Positions 50,867 to 59,632 of a stretch of 64,000 nt of DNA are shown in pieces; the stretch's first letter is position 1, and every line of letters begins with the position of its first letter. The notes beneath the pieces were generated by a model that did not search any database, had not been told where the DNA came from, and saw only the letters and a program-made list of their open reading frames with translations. Both the position numbers and the translations under genes were made by a program. Source of the DNA: VRUE01 sp963728365 (GTDB taxonomy: Bacteria > Actinomycetota > Thermoleophilia > Solirubrobacterales > 70-9); the NCBI GenBank assembly GCA_963728365.1, contig CAVSJI010000002.1, forward strand, positions 62,001-126,000, read 5' to 3'.

Positions 50867-51394
50867 GTGCACCCGGTACCAGAAGCCATCCGCCAGGCAC
50901 GCCTGGGCGCAAATCTCTCGCAGGTTGATCTTGCCGCGCGCGCCGGCACTTCTCAGTCTGCGCTCGCCCGCTATGAGACGGGCGCAGCACTTCCAACCCT
51001 CCCCACGCTGGAGCGCCTTCTGGCTGCATGCGGCAGGCGCTTGGAAATCAAGACACCCACTGCTCGCCCGTCCGCCCCTGCCAGCTCCGTGCGCAGCCAG
51101 CTTGGCCCACAGGCAGACAAGCTGCGCCATCGGCGTCGCCGACTGCTCGACGCCGCCGATAGGCACGGCATTGGCCGCCTTCGCGCATTCGGATCCCTGG
51201 CCCGCGGTGAGGCGAGAGCCAATAGCGACATCGACCTTCTCGTCGATCTCAAACCCGGCCGAACCCTCCTCGACCTGGCCGCGTTCCGCCGCGAGGCTGC
51301 GGAGATCCTCGACCTTTCCGTGGATGTCGCAACCCCTGACATGCTCAAGGCCCGTTTTCGCGACGAAGTGTTGAATGAGGCACTCCCCCTGTGA
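50867..51394 (+). CDS. XRE-HTH fused to minimal nucleotidyltransferase (MNT antitoxin)
   Basis: A 175-residue protein with an N-terminal Cro/C1-type helix-turn-helix (residues 8-55, ANLSQVDLAARAGTSQSALA) and a C-terminal MNT domain with GSLARGEARANSDIDLLVDL. MNT proteins inactivate HEPN toxins by modifying them. The start is GTG 50867. It overlaps the start of a truncated HEPN gene, so the pair is a broken type VII toxin-antitoxin system. The HTH very likely binds the repeat upstream. Confidence 0.85.
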   Translation: MHPVPEAIRQARLGANLSQVDLAARAGTSQSALARYETGAALPTLPTLERLLAACGRRLEIKTPTARPSAPASSVRSQLGPQADKLRHRRRRLLDAADRHGIGRLRAFGSLARGEARANSDIDLLVDLKPGRTLLDLAAFRREAAEILDLSVDVATPDMLKARFRDEVLNEALPL

Positions 51395-51585
51395 GTCGAG
51401 ACGAGCAAGAGCGGCTTCGCGACATCCAGGACGCAATCGTCGCGATTCACGAGCACCTCAAGCAGGCTGGCAAAACAGCCGCTGCCAAAGAAGATCCGCT
51501 GCTCCACGACGCCCTTCTCTTTCAGTCCAGTTTCAGGGTCCCCAGGGAGATACAAGTCGAACCCGGTCGCGCGGGTGGCCGCTGA
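51391..51585 (+). pseudogene. Truncated HEPN-family toxin
   Basis: The GTG start overlaps the MNT stop (GTGA). The first 45 residues (SRDEQERLRDIQDAIVAIHE onward) match the N-terminus of HEPN/DUF86 toxins. From about 51530 the reading frame runs into the dispersed repeat at 51547, and the RxxxxH catalytic region is absent. The toxin is therefore presumably dead, leaving the antitoxin gene alone. Confidence 0.75.
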
Positions 51586-51607
51586 CTCCGTCTCGCTGGC
51601 GCGGTAG
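51547..51607. repeat. Dispersed repeat family R, copy 2
   Basis: GAGATACAAGTCGAACCCGG to GCGGTAGC. This copy joins the broken HEPN gene and looks like the site where the rest of that gene was lost. Confidence 0.75.
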
Positions 51608-51671
51608 CGCCTGACGCTGCCTGCCGAGGGGCCGCGAGGCCAGACGTGTCGCTGTCCATGCTCGCTAATAG

Positions 51672-51687
51672 AGCGCATATATGCGCT
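51672..51687. promoter_or_regulatory. 16-bp perfect palindrome at ATPase start
   Basis: AGCGCATATATGCGCT directly precedes ATG 51688. It may be an operator or part of a leaderless promoter for the ATPase gene. Confidence 0.5.
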
Positions 51688-52816
51688 ATGTTTGCTCGTA
51701 TGACAAATCCCTTCGAGTACAGCTCGCCTCTGGCGCCCGAGGAGCTGCTCGACAGGGATGACGAGGCGCAGCGCCTCCTGGAGCGGGCCGAGGGCGGTCA
51801 CAACAGCCGTCTGGTAGCGCCGCGGCGCTACGGGAAGACCTCGCTACTCCTCCGCGTGCTCGACGAAGCCGAAGATCGGGGCTGGGCCGGTGTCTACGTG
51901 AACTTCTTCGGAGCGCTGACGCCGGCCGAGGTCGCGGAGCGGGTCGAGCGCAGCTACTCCGAACGGCTGCGCGGCGGGCTCGGCGCCTGGTTCGAGGGCG
52001 TGCGCAGGGTGCTGCGACCGACCGTCAGGGCCGGCGGCGGGCCGCTCCCGGTCAGCGCCGAGGTGAGCGTCGAGGCTTCACAGCCGTCGCTGCTCGAGCG
52101 CCTCGCCCTTCCCAAGCGGCTGTTCGACTCGCGCGGGATCCGCTCCCTGGTGGTCTTCGACGAGTTCCAGGACCTGCTCGCCGCGGGCAAGCGCCTCGAC
52201 GCCGTGATTCGCAGCGAGATCGAGCGCCACGGCGAGGCGGCCAGCTACGTGTTCGCCGGCTCTCACCTCGGGATGATGCGCGAGCTGTTCACCGACAAGC
52301 GACGAGCCTTCTTCGGCCAGGCCGGAGCCATCGACCTGGGCCCGCTCAGCCCCGAGGACGTCGCGCCATACATCGCGAGCAGGTTCGAGCGCAGCGGGAA
52401 GAAGATCGGTGCAGCTTTGGGCCCCCTCCTCGATCTGGCCGGCGGACACCCGCAGCGGACGATGCTGCTTGCTCACTGGCTCTGGGAGGCCACCCCCCTC
52501 CGGCGAGGAAGCGGACGAGGAGCGCTGGGCGCAAGCCTGCGACGTCGTCCTGCGACGCGAGGTCGGCGACGAGCTGCGGGCGCTGTGGACGAGCCACGCG
52601 CCGACCCAGAGGAGAATCGTCTCGCTGATCGCAGACGGACAGACGCCCCTGTACGGCGTCGACGCCCAAACCCGCTACGGCCTCTCCCGCGGCGGGACGG
52701 CAGCCAAAGCCATCCGCACGCTGATCGACGCCGGCGACGTGGTCGAGGAGCCGAGCGCCGTGAGCCGCCACCGCCTCGTCGACCCGCTGTTCGCGGCATG
52801 GGTGCGAGCCCTATGA
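51688..52816 (+). pseudogene. Archaeal-ATPase-like P-loop protein, frameshifted
   Basis: An ATPase of about 375 residues with Walker A region APRRYGKTSLL, Walker B LVVFDEFQDL and a C-terminal winged-helix-like part (TQRRIVSLIADGQTPLYG). At the C6 run near 52494-52499 the frame shifts by one: HWLWEATP continues as SGEEADEERWAQ in another frame, which then reads to the stop at 52816. Removing one C restores a full protein. A sequencing error, a true pseudogene or slippage are all possible. The start is ATG 51688 or 51700. Confidence 0.7.
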
Positions 52817-52837
52817 GTCGATGGCGGTCCTCAGCTA

Positions 52838-52896
52838 AATACAAGTCGAACCCGGTGGCGCGGGTTGCCGCTGACCTGATTTCGCTGACGCGGTGA
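52838..52896. repeat. Dispersed repeat family R, copy 3
   Basis: AATACAAGTCGAACCCGGTG to GACGCGGTGA, located 21 bases after the ATPase stop. Confidence 0.7.
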
Positions 52897-52976
52897 TGCC
52901 GCGGCGCCGCTCGCTGGGCTGCCGCTGACCGCCCGCCACCGCGCTACTTGCCCTGTCCGCGCCGCCTCGTGCTCTG

Positions 52977-53357
52977 CTACCCCGACCAGGGCGGGCGGAG
53001 TCCCTCCAGCATCGGGAAGTGCTTCACGTTCAGCGTCGCGAGCCCGGCGCCCTCCTCCTCCGCCGTGGCCGCGATCAGGTAGTCGGCGAGGTCGATCCCG
53101 GGATGGGAGCGCCGGAAGCGTCGCAGGTGGCGACCCGCCCGCCGAGCGACCGCGTCGCTGACCGGGACCAAGCGCAACCCGTCGAACAGCCGGCTGACGT
53201 CACGGCGCTCGCCCGAGCGCATCCCGCCCTCGATCTCAGCGCGGGAGATCACGCTCGCGAGCGCTCCCTCCCCGGCTGCCCCGAGCAGCAGGTCCGTCGC
53301 GCGGCCGTCGCCGCGTAGGTGCGCGATCAGAATCGTCGAGTCGAAAAGGGTGCTCAA
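52977..53357 (-). CDS. vapC: PIN-domain toxin (VapC-type)
   Basis: A 126-residue PIN-domain ribonuclease with acidic residues in LFDSTILIAHL, RAEIEGG and GIDLADYLIAATA (the usual three or four Asp/Glu). The start appears to be TTG 53357, which overlaps the stop of the VapB gene (TTGA). VapC enzymes cut specific tRNA or rRNA sites. Its antitoxin is the upstream gene. Nothing suggests inactivation. Confidence 0.85.
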   Translation of the reverse strand: MSTLFDSTILIAHLRGDGRATDLLLGAAGEGALASVISRAEIEGGMRSGERRDVSRLFDGLRLVPVSDAVARRAGRHLRRFRRSHPGIDLADYLIAATAEEEGAGLATLNVKHFPMLEGLRPPWSG

Positions 53358-53614
53358 CGCTCGAGGTGCCGGAGCCGCTCGTCTGCCCCGCCGCCGCGCA
53401 CCCGCGCCAACCATGACTGCCAATCCTCGGCCTCGGGAAGAGCGCCCGCGGTGGCACGGATGGCCCGGCGCCGTTCCTCTGCCCCGTCGCCGACCCCCAG
53501 GCCCTCGTCGATCATCCGCCGGATCACCTGCGCCTTCGACACCCCGGCATCGTCGGCACGCGCCGCGATCCGCCGCTCCTGCTCCTCTGTGATGTAGATC
53601 TGCGTGCGCCGCAT
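53354..53614 (-). CDS. vapB: Ribbon-helix-helix antitoxin (VapB-type)
   Basis: An 86-residue protein with RHH-type N-terminus (RRTQIYITEEQERRIAARAD) and an acidic C-terminal half that likely wraps the toxin. Starts at ATG 53614 and overlaps the toxin start. The operator just upstream overlaps the start region. Confidence 0.85.
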   Translation of the reverse strand: MRRTQIYITEEQERRIAARADDAGVSKAQVIRRMIDEGLGVGDGAEERRRAIRATAGALPEAEDWQSWLARVRGGGADERLRHLER

Positions 53615-53630
53615 ATACAGCAGTAGTATA
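53614..53630. promoter_or_regulatory. Inverted repeat at vapBC promoter
   Basis: TATAC (53614-53618) and GTATA (53626-53630) flank 7 bases immediately before the antitoxin start. The likely binding site of the RHH antitoxin. Confidence 0.35.
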
Positions 53631-53651
53631 CATCACAACCACCACGGATCC

Positions 53652-54350
53652 TCAGGGGTAGACGAACCCATTCTCGAGCAGGTGCCAACGGCTGCCGCGC
53701 CTTGCCGCCACCACGAACAGCGACCAGCCGGGTTGGGCGAGGTCGCTGGCCTCCGTCGGGACCGCGATTGGCCCGACGCCGCCCTCGAGCCAGATGCGGC
53801 CCGACTCCACCCTGGCGATCGCCAGGTAGTCCTCGACCCAATCCTCATCGGCGATCTCTTCGGGATCCAGCGCAGGCGCTGTGGCAGCCACATCGTGGAG
53901 CAATTCGCCAAGGCGATCGGCGACCGGCAACTCGCGCCGCGCGTCCTGCGCCCGCTCGACGGCATCTCCGGCGGACTCTTCGTCGATGTAGCCGCGGGCT
54001 TGGAGCCAGCGCACGAGCTTCTTGGTCACCGTTCCCGAAGCCTTCAGCAGTTCCTGGCTCGCGAAGACCTTGCGGATCATGAAATAGCCGAGGAACTCGC
54101 CGAGGTGCTCAGGGATCTTCTCGGGGCCGAACAGGTGACAGAAGGCCTCGTCATCCGCCTCGAAGGCGGCCTCCCACCGGCGCCGCTCCCGCGCGTCGAG
54201 GGAGTTGGGACCGTAGTTGTCGAGGCTGCTGCGAAGCAGCCGGACGACGTCCTCGTAGTTGGCGAAGGTCCGCGCCGACAGCCGCTCGCGCTGCTCGGCG
54301 AGGAATTCCGTGAGGGCCGAGTCGATGGTAGGGGTCTCGGTGGGGCTCAC
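53652..54350 (-). CDS. Unknown 232-residue protein
   Basis: Start is GTG 54350 (or ATG 54380). The N-terminal part looks like a SAM-like helical domain (ERLSARTFANYEDVVRLLRS). The middle has a distinctive FGPEKIPEHLGEFLGYFMIR segment followed by SGTVTKKLVRWLQARGYID, and the last 60 residues are probably beta-rich. The middle segment is well conserved in uncharacterised proteins as far as I can recall, but I cannot assign a function. Divergent from the TPR-protein gene. Confidence 0.7.
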   Translation of the reverse strand: MSPTETPTIDSALTEFLAEQRERLSARTFANYEDVVRLLRSSLDNYGPNSLDARERRRWEAAFEADDEAFCHLFGPEKIPEHLGEFLGYFMIRKVFASQELLKASGTVTKKLVRWLQARGYIDEESAGDAVERAQDARRELPVADRLGELLHDVAATAPALDPEEIADEDWVEDYLAIARVESGRIWLEGGVGPIAVPTEASDLAQPGWSLFVVAARRGSRWHLLENGFVYP

Positions 54351-54410
54351 GCCCGGAAAACCTATGCGATTCGAGCCCATGCGCCGGGGAGCGCCGGCTA
54401 TCGTCCGCGC

Positions 54411-55853
54411 GTGGGCGACAGCTCCGTTTGGAGATACCCGTTCTTTACGCCGGCGCTCGGCGCGGAGCCGCGAGAGCTTGCCGCACGCATCGAGACACCG
54501 CTGCGCCTCGAGCACCGAAACCGCTGGGACCCCGAGGAGGAGTACTGGGGCGAGCCCGGCGAACCGCTGGAGCCGTATCTGCGTGAGATCTTCGCCGCCG
54601 GCCCGCGCGAGGCCTGGGAGCAGGAGCAGCTGGTCCCGGGCGCCGGCGGAGAGGCATTTCACGATCCGATTTTGGAGGCGACCGAAATCTTCGCCAGGGC
54701 CGAACGCGGCCGGGCGCGCGGCATGCTGGCAGGCCTGCTCGCCGAGGAGCCGCGCTGCCTCGACGCCTACGCGCACCTCGGCGCCTTTGCCTTCGACTAC
54801 GCGGCCACTCTGGCATTGCCCCACTACGAGGCGGGCGTCGCGCTCGGCGAGCTCAGCCTGCCCGAGAACTTCGACGGCGTCCTGCCGTGGGGCTGGATCG
54901 ACAACAGGCCCTTCCTGCGCTGCCTGCACGGCTACGGCCTGTGCCTCTGGCGGTTGGGCCGCTTCGCGGAGGCGGAGGCCGTCTTCGAAGTGCTGCTGTG
55001 GCTGAACCCCGGCGACAACCAGGGGGCACGAGAGCTGGTCGATACGGTTCGCGCCCATTCGACATGGGAGCCGACGCCGCGGCTGCCCGGCGAGGGATGG
55101 GCAGGACGCCGCAACGGCAGGCGAGCCCTGCTCGACCGCGCCTCCTCGGTCCTCGAGGTGGCGCCGCGAACCCCGCCCGGGAGCGAGATCGAGTCCGCGT
55201 TTGAGCCGCTGCTGTGGCTGCTCGACCGGGGCCGGGACGGCGGCCTGCAACTGACCCAGACCGGGGCGCTCGCACGGGTGATCGTGCGCGAAGCGGCGGA
55301 GAGGTTCCCTCACTGGTGGGACGCCGAGCTGTTCGGGCCGCCGCAACAGGAGGCGGAATTGGTGCTGCTGGAGACGCTGGACGCTTTCGCCCGCAAAGCC
55401 GGGCTACTGCGGAAGCGCAAGCGGCGGCTGCTTCCGACGGCGCGGGCGAAGGCGACCCTCGAGGAGCCGGCGACGCTGATCGACGCCGTCGCACCTCACC
55501 TCTATTCCGGGAGCCCGTTCGAACGCGAGGTCGCCGAGCTCGCCAGCGCGGTCCTGCTCGTCGAGCGGAAGCTCACCCGCGCCGCGCTTGCCGAAACCGT
55601 CCACGATGCCGTCCGCGAAGACTGGCGAACCGAAGGCGGGCCGCTGGAGGAGCGCGGCGTCCAGCGCGCGCTCGCGCCGTTCCGTCACACGATGCTCGCC
55701 CTCGGGGCGCTTTCCGACCAGCCCGACCGGGAACGCCTGTCACTCCGCGATGCCGGCGCAGTGCTCCTCGCCCGGGCGCTGCGTCGGAACGCGGTGTCCG
55801 CTCGAAGCGGGTCCGGGCGCTCCGAAAAGCGGGCGGAGATCTCGACCCCGTAA
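54411..55853 (+). CDS. TPR-like protein of unknown function
   Basis: A 480-residue protein starting at GTG 54411. Its middle (residues 95-230) reads like TPR helices (YGLCLWRLGRFAEAEAVFEV). The C-terminal half is helical with a conserved look but no recognised family. No signal peptide. Divergent from the gene at 53652 with 60 bases between starts, so the two may be co-controlled. Confidence 0.7.
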   Translation: MGDSSVWRYPFFTPALGAEPRELAARIETPLRLEHRNRWDPEEEYWGEPGEPLEPYLREIFAAGPREAWEQEQLVPGAGGEAFHDPILEATEIFARAERGRARGMLAGLLAEEPRCLDAYAHLGAFAFDYAATLALPHYEAGVALGELSLPENFDGVLPWGWIDNRPFLRCLHGYGLCLWRLGRFAEAEAVFEVLLWLNPGDNQGARELVDTVRAHSTWEPTPRLPGEGWAGRRNGRRALLDRASSVLEVAPRTPPGSEIESAFEPLLWLLDRGRDGGLQLTQTGALARVIVREAAERFPHWWDAELFGPPQQEAELVLLETLDAFARKAGLLRKRKRRLLPTARAKATLEEPATLIDAVAPHLYSGSPFEREVAELASAVLLVERKLTRAALAETVHDAVREDWRTEGGPLEERGVQRALAPFRHTMLALGALSDQPDRERLSLRDAGAVLLARALRRNAVSARSGSGRSEKRAEISTP

Positions 55854-55893
55854 TCGCCTGTGGCGCCCTACTCGCCCAGCGCCCGCCGCTCGT

Positions 55894-56526
55894 TCACCTC
55901 GTCGTCCCCGGATCGAACTCGCCGCCCCATGCCCGTGCGAGCGCTCGCGGCATGGCCCACGCGCCAAGCGGGGTCAGGCGCTCGTCGCGGTCGATCAGGC
56001 CGAGGGCGAGCCAGGCCAGCACGGCAATCGAGAACGCGGCCTCGAGGTGAAGCTCCTCGTCGATATCGAGGTCGGCCTCCAGCGAAACCTCCGGGCAGCG
56101 GCTGATGGCATCCGCCAGCGCCTCCCCGGACGCCTCACAGCCCGCCCCCTCGCGCACGGTGACGATCGCCGCCGCCAGCCAATCGGCGTGCTCGAGCGAG
56201 AGCAGCGCCGCCTCCTCTTCGATTCCCAGTCCGGTCTCCTCTCGAGGCGAGATCGTCGCCGCCGTGCAGCGCAGTATCAGCTCGACGTCGTCGTCGGGAA
56301 GAGCCCCACGCTCGAGCGCCGCCGCACTATGCACCCAACTGAGCGGAAAGAGGTCGGCCTCGATCCCCTTGCGGATCCGCGCAGCCGCAGCTGAGAGCTC
56401 GACGGCCGGCGGTGGCAAACCCCGATGGGCAGCGAGCGCGGCGCGGAGCAGCTCGACCGCCTCCCGGTCCACCTCACCCCAGGCGGCGATGAATTCGTCG
56501 AGCTCGTCCGGGTCGAGATCGTCCAT
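55894..56526 (-). CDS. Unknown 210-residue acidic helical protein
   Basis: Starts at ATG 56526 (MDDLDPDELDEF), with several helices rich in Ala and Glu and no signal peptide. It resembles a regulatory or adaptor protein more than an enzyme, but nothing is recognised. Converges on the TPR-protein gene with 40 bases between stops. A dispersed repeat copy starts 41 bases upstream of its start. Confidence 0.6.
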   Translation of the reverse strand: MDDLDPDELDEFIAAWGEVDREAVELLRAALAAHRGLPPPAVELSAAAARIRKGIEADLFPLSWVHSAAALERGALPDDDVELILRCTAATISPREETGLGIEEEAALLSLEHADWLAAAIVTVREGAGCEASGEALADAISRCPEVSLEADLDIDEELHLEAAFSIAVLAWLALGLIDRDERLTPLGAWAMPRALARAWGGEFDPGTTR

Positions 56527-56566
56527 GGCTCCATCCTGACACCCCGGAGAAGCCGCGTGCGCCGGC

Positions 56567-56626
56567 GAGATACAAGTCGAACCCGGTCGCGGGTGACCGC
56601 TGAGCCGGTTTCGCTGGCGCGGTAGC
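56567..56626. repeat. Dispersed repeat family R, copy 4
   Basis: GAGATACAAGTCGAACCCGG to GCGCGGTAGC, with one short deletion relative to copy 2. It sits between the unknown gene at 55894 and the end of hxsC. Confidence 0.75.
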
Positions 56627-56672
56627 ACACAGCCGAGCGGAGCAGACCCCCAAACGATCCCAACGGCGTCTC

Positions 56673-57851
56673 CTACACGGCCAAGACACCCCGCCTTTCC
56701 GTCGAGTCGGGCTGGATCGCCGCAATGTGGTCGCTGTAGCGATATTTGGCCGAGAAGAAGAACCCACCACAGCTGTCGATGACGGCGCATTTGGCGCACT
56801 CCGGGTGGTACTCGTTCTTCCAGTCGCTGATCGAACGCACCGCGAATGGCCAGAGTTCGCGGTCGAGCAGGCAGAGTTGGTGGTTGTAGATCATCGTCTT
56901 GACTCCGCGTCTCGCCAGCAGCGAGACAGCCTCCGCGAGCTCCGCTTGGTAATCGACCGGATCGATCCAAACCTCGTCCATGTTCGCCCGGGCGAAGCCG
57001 ATCATCTCCAAGCCCATCAGCGCTACCTGCTCAACAAACGGCAGATTGCGAGCGATGAACTCGGCGATCTCAGGCAATGCCGGCGCAGTCTGCCTGTGGA
57101 TGACGACGCGAATCTCGGTTCGCGCGCCGGCTTCGCCCAGGTTGACGATGCCGCGCACCGTCTCATCGAAGGCCCCCTTCGCCTGAACGACGTAGTCGTG
57201 CAGCGTCGGCTCAGCGCCGTATATGGGGATACCGACCATCATCCGCGGGTTGTCGATGCCGGCCCAAGCCGAGGCGAAGCCGAAGTCGGCGAAGCGCCGC
57301 CCGTTGGAAAGCACGTGGACATCGGCTTCGGGAAGCAGGTTGCGGCAAAGACACAAAAGATCGAGCAGACGATCGCCATAGATCGTCGGCTCACCGCCGG
57401 TGAAGCCGATGCCGGGCGTCGAGGGCGGCAAGAGACGGATCAATTCGCGAGCGTTGTCGAGCAGCCAGTCGTCTTCGCGCTCCTTGGGCGGCTGAGAGCA
57501 CATCAAGCAGTAGTGGTCGCAGCGCTCGGTCAGCAGGACGCTGTTCATCGGGCTCTTGCGGCGCCAGAGAACTCGCACGTACTCCCCCGTCTCGGAGGCG
57601 GAGACGACATCGCCGGCAGTTACGTGACTGAGGAGTGGTGGCAGCGCGATCCAGGGCTTGCCGGCAGGCGCACGCTCGGGGTCACGTACGAAGTAGAGAT
57701 CGAATCCATCGGGCGGCTTCTCCTCTCCCGCCAGAAACGCCTTGCCGGACCGCTGCGGCGTGAGCGTCTCGCGGTCGACGAGCATCCAAACAGCTCGCTC
57801 AAGCGGCGCGTCGAGCTCAAACGCGGCGGATCTCCCGCGCAGCGTGATCAT
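56673..57851 (-). CDS. hxsC: His-Xaa-Ser system radical SAM maturase HxsC
   Basis: A 392-residue radical SAM protein with the cluster motif CDHYCLMC (TERCDHYCLMCSQPPKE), the GGEP-like GFTGGEPT motif and a C-terminal Cys set (CAKCAVIDSCGG) for an auxiliary cluster. The sequence after the first motif is characteristic of HxsC. Together with HxsB it modifies the His-Xaa-Ser repeat protein HxsA. The chemistry is not established. Start is ATG 57851, overlapping hxsB's stop (ATGA). Last gene of the hxsADBC operon. Confidence 0.92.
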   Translation of the reverse strand: MITLRGRSAAFELDAPLERAVWMLVDRETLTPQRSGKAFLAGEEKPPDGFDLYFVRDPERAPAGKPWIALPPLLSHVTAGDVVSASETGEYVRVLWRRKSPMNSVLLTERCDHYCLMCSQPPKEREDDWLLDNARELIRLLPPSTPGIGFTGGEPTIYGDRLLDLLCLCRNLLPEADVHVLSNGRRFADFGFASAWAGIDNPRMMVGIPIYGAEPTLHDYVVQAKGAFDETVRGIVNLGEAGARTEIRVVIHRQTAPALPEIAEFIARNLPFVEQVALMGLEMIGFARANMDEVWIDPVDYQAELAEAVSLLARRGVKTMIYNHQLCLLDRELWPFAVRSISDWKNEYHPECAKCAVIDSCGGFFFSAKYRYSDHIAAIQPDSTERRGVLAV

Positions 57852-59302
57852 CGTCCCGCCCAGTCGAGGAAGGTGGCCCGTGCCGAAGCGTCGGACTCGT
57901 ACATCTCCAGCAGGTGCTTGAACACCGCCATGTTGCGGCGACAGAAATCCGATTCCGGCTTGCGACCCAGGAAGTCTCCGCTCGTCGCGTAGTGATAGAC
58001 GGGGTCCGAGCCGCAGAAGGGCTCGAAGGCGCAGTCGCTGCACATCGGTGCGCTGGGGGCGAAAGACTCCTCGAGCGGGGCGAGCAACGCCTCGGAGGTC
58101 ATTATCTCCTCGTAGGAGTCGGCCACCAGGTGACCCAGGCGAAAGATCTCATCGCCCATCTCAGCGAGCATCCGGCCCTCGTCAGACGCGTAGACGGAAC
58201 CGTCGTAGTTGTAGACGATGGCACCAATCCCGATTCCGGCCGGTGAGGTGAGGTCGACGTAACCGGGTTCGCGGTTGGTCAGCATCTTCTTCAGGATCAC
58301 CGACGAGAGGTACTCGGTCATCGGCACTCCTCGACCGTTGAGCTCGAGGACGTAGGCAAGCCCCTCGCGGTAGAAGTCCAGCCAACGTTCGGCGTCGTAA
58401 GCGGAATAGCTCTTCGTCTTGATCGCGAAGCCGTACGGCGAGAGCGGGCGCAGGAAGATCCCGCGCAGGCCCAGCTCCAGGTAGCAGTCGACGATCTCGC
58501 GAACGCGGTCGAGGCTTGCCTTGGTGGTTGTCATCAGCGCCGAGACGCGGTCGATGCCAAGCGCCTCCTGCACGCGGCGGATTCCCTCCACGGCCAGCTC
58601 CCAGCTATTGCGACCGGGCCGCGGCCGGTTCTTGTTGTGCAGATCGGCCGGACCGTCAAGCGAGGTCGAGATATTGACGTCGTGGCGGGCGCAGAACTCG
58701 AGCACCTCGTCGGTGAGCAGCGCCAGATTGGTGGCAATGACGAAGCCGAGGTTCCTGCCCTCGTCGCGGTTGCGGCGCTCGGCCCGGCGGACTATCTCTT
58801 CGATCAGACCGAAGTTGAGCAGCGGCTCGCCGCCCTGGAACTCGATCTTGATCGCCGAGGACGGCGAGCGAAAGGCCATCTCGAGACCACGCTCCGCGGT
58901 CTCAGGCGACATGTCGTAGCGCTCTCTGTCGCTGCTCTGACGCGAAACCTGACAGTAGGGACAGGAGTGCTCGCAACGCAGCGAGACGACGAAGATGTGC
59001 AACCCGGTCGACTCGGCGAGGCGCCGATAGCGAGTGCGTGCCTTGAGGGCAAGGAGGGTCGAGGGAGAACGGTCGCCGGGCTGGCGGATCAGGTGCTTGG
59101 CGCGCAGCCTGCGCACCAACGGCGAATCGATGGATAGGCGCTTCTCGGCAAGTTGATCGAACTCCTCGGCGGTGAGAGCCAGATGCTCGCCCACCATGTT
59201 GGTGACGAGAACCCGCCCGTTGAGGCGCTCGAAGCGGAAGGGCAGCAACTCCCACTCGGCCGCCTCGGGACGAAAGTCCTCCAACTGCCGAAAGCGCGAC
59301 AC
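57848..59302 (-). CDS. hxsB: His-Xaa-Ser system radical SAM maturase HxsB
   Basis: A 484-residue radical SAM/SPASM-type protein. The core motif is CEHSCPYC (SLRCEHSCPYCQVSRQ), then QGGEPLLNF, and the C-terminal cluster region CSDCAFEPFCGSDP. Typical of anaerobic sulfatase-maturase-like peptide modifiers. The start is GTG 59302, two bases after the hxsD stop. Confidence 0.92.
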   Translation of the reverse strand: MSRFRQLEDFRPEAAEWELLPFRFERLNGRVLVTNMVGEHLALTAEEFDQLAEKRLSIDSPLVRRLRAKHLIRQPGDRSPSTLLALKARTRYRRLAESTGLHIFVVSLRCEHSCPYCQVSRQSSDRERYDMSPETAERGLEMAFRSPSSAIKIEFQGGEPLLNFGLIEEIVRRAERRNRDEGRNLGFVIATNLALLTDEVLEFCARHDVNISTSLDGPADLHNKNRPRPGRNSWELAVEGIRRVQEALGIDRVSALMTTTKASLDRVREIVDCYLELGLRGIFLRPLSPYGFAIKTKSYSAYDAERWLDFYREGLAYVLELNGRGVPMTEYLSSVILKKMLTNREPGYVDLTSPAGIGIGAIVYNYDGSVYASDEGRMLAEMGDEIFRLGHLVADSYEEIMTSEALLAPLEESFAPSAPMCSDCAFEPFCGSDPVYHYATSGDFLGRKPESDFCRRNMAVFKHLLEMYESDASARATFLDWAGR

Positions 59303-59304
59303 GT

Positions 59305-59631
59305 TCAGGCGGGGCCCTGTGGATCGACGACACCCGTCTTCGAGAACGCCTGGGCGAGAATCATCGTGCGGATCGGCTCGGTTTCCGCGCGGATTCGCTC
59401 CCGCAGAACCTGGTCGAGGACCTCGGTTCGAAAGTCGGCAACCTGTGCGCAAGGATCTACATCGCCGACGGCGGTGAGGATGCAGCGGTGCTCCGTCTCG
59501 CCGCTGACCACCTCACAGGAGACCCGATCGGAGAACCGATAAGCGGCCCGTTGGATCGCATCTACCGAGTGCCCAGCCGCGTCGAAGGTCAACTCAACGG
59601 AGGCAGCCTGATCTGGCACCGTTTCTTCCAC
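59305..59631 (-). CDS. hxsD: His-Xaa-Ser system protein HxsD
   Basis: A 108-residue protein with the HxsD-type segment VELTFDAAGHSVDAIQRAAY and YRFSDRVSCEV. The start GTG 59631 lies two bases after the hxsA stop; there is no obvious ribosome site, which fits translational coupling. HxsD is probably a recognition or chaperone subunit of the maturase complex. Confidence 0.85.
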   Translation of the reverse strand: MEETVPDQAASVELTFDAAGHSVDAIQRAAYRFSDRVSCEVVSGETEHRCILTAVGDVDPCAQVADFRTEVLDQVLRERIRAETEPIRTMILAQAFSKTGVVDPQGPA

Positions 59632-59632
59632 T

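Noticed and set aside
50781..56626. Repeat family R as tRNA-derived attachment sites
   Set aside because: The GGTTCGA-like word resembles a T-loop, but the flanking stem does not pair and there is no integrase gene in the window.
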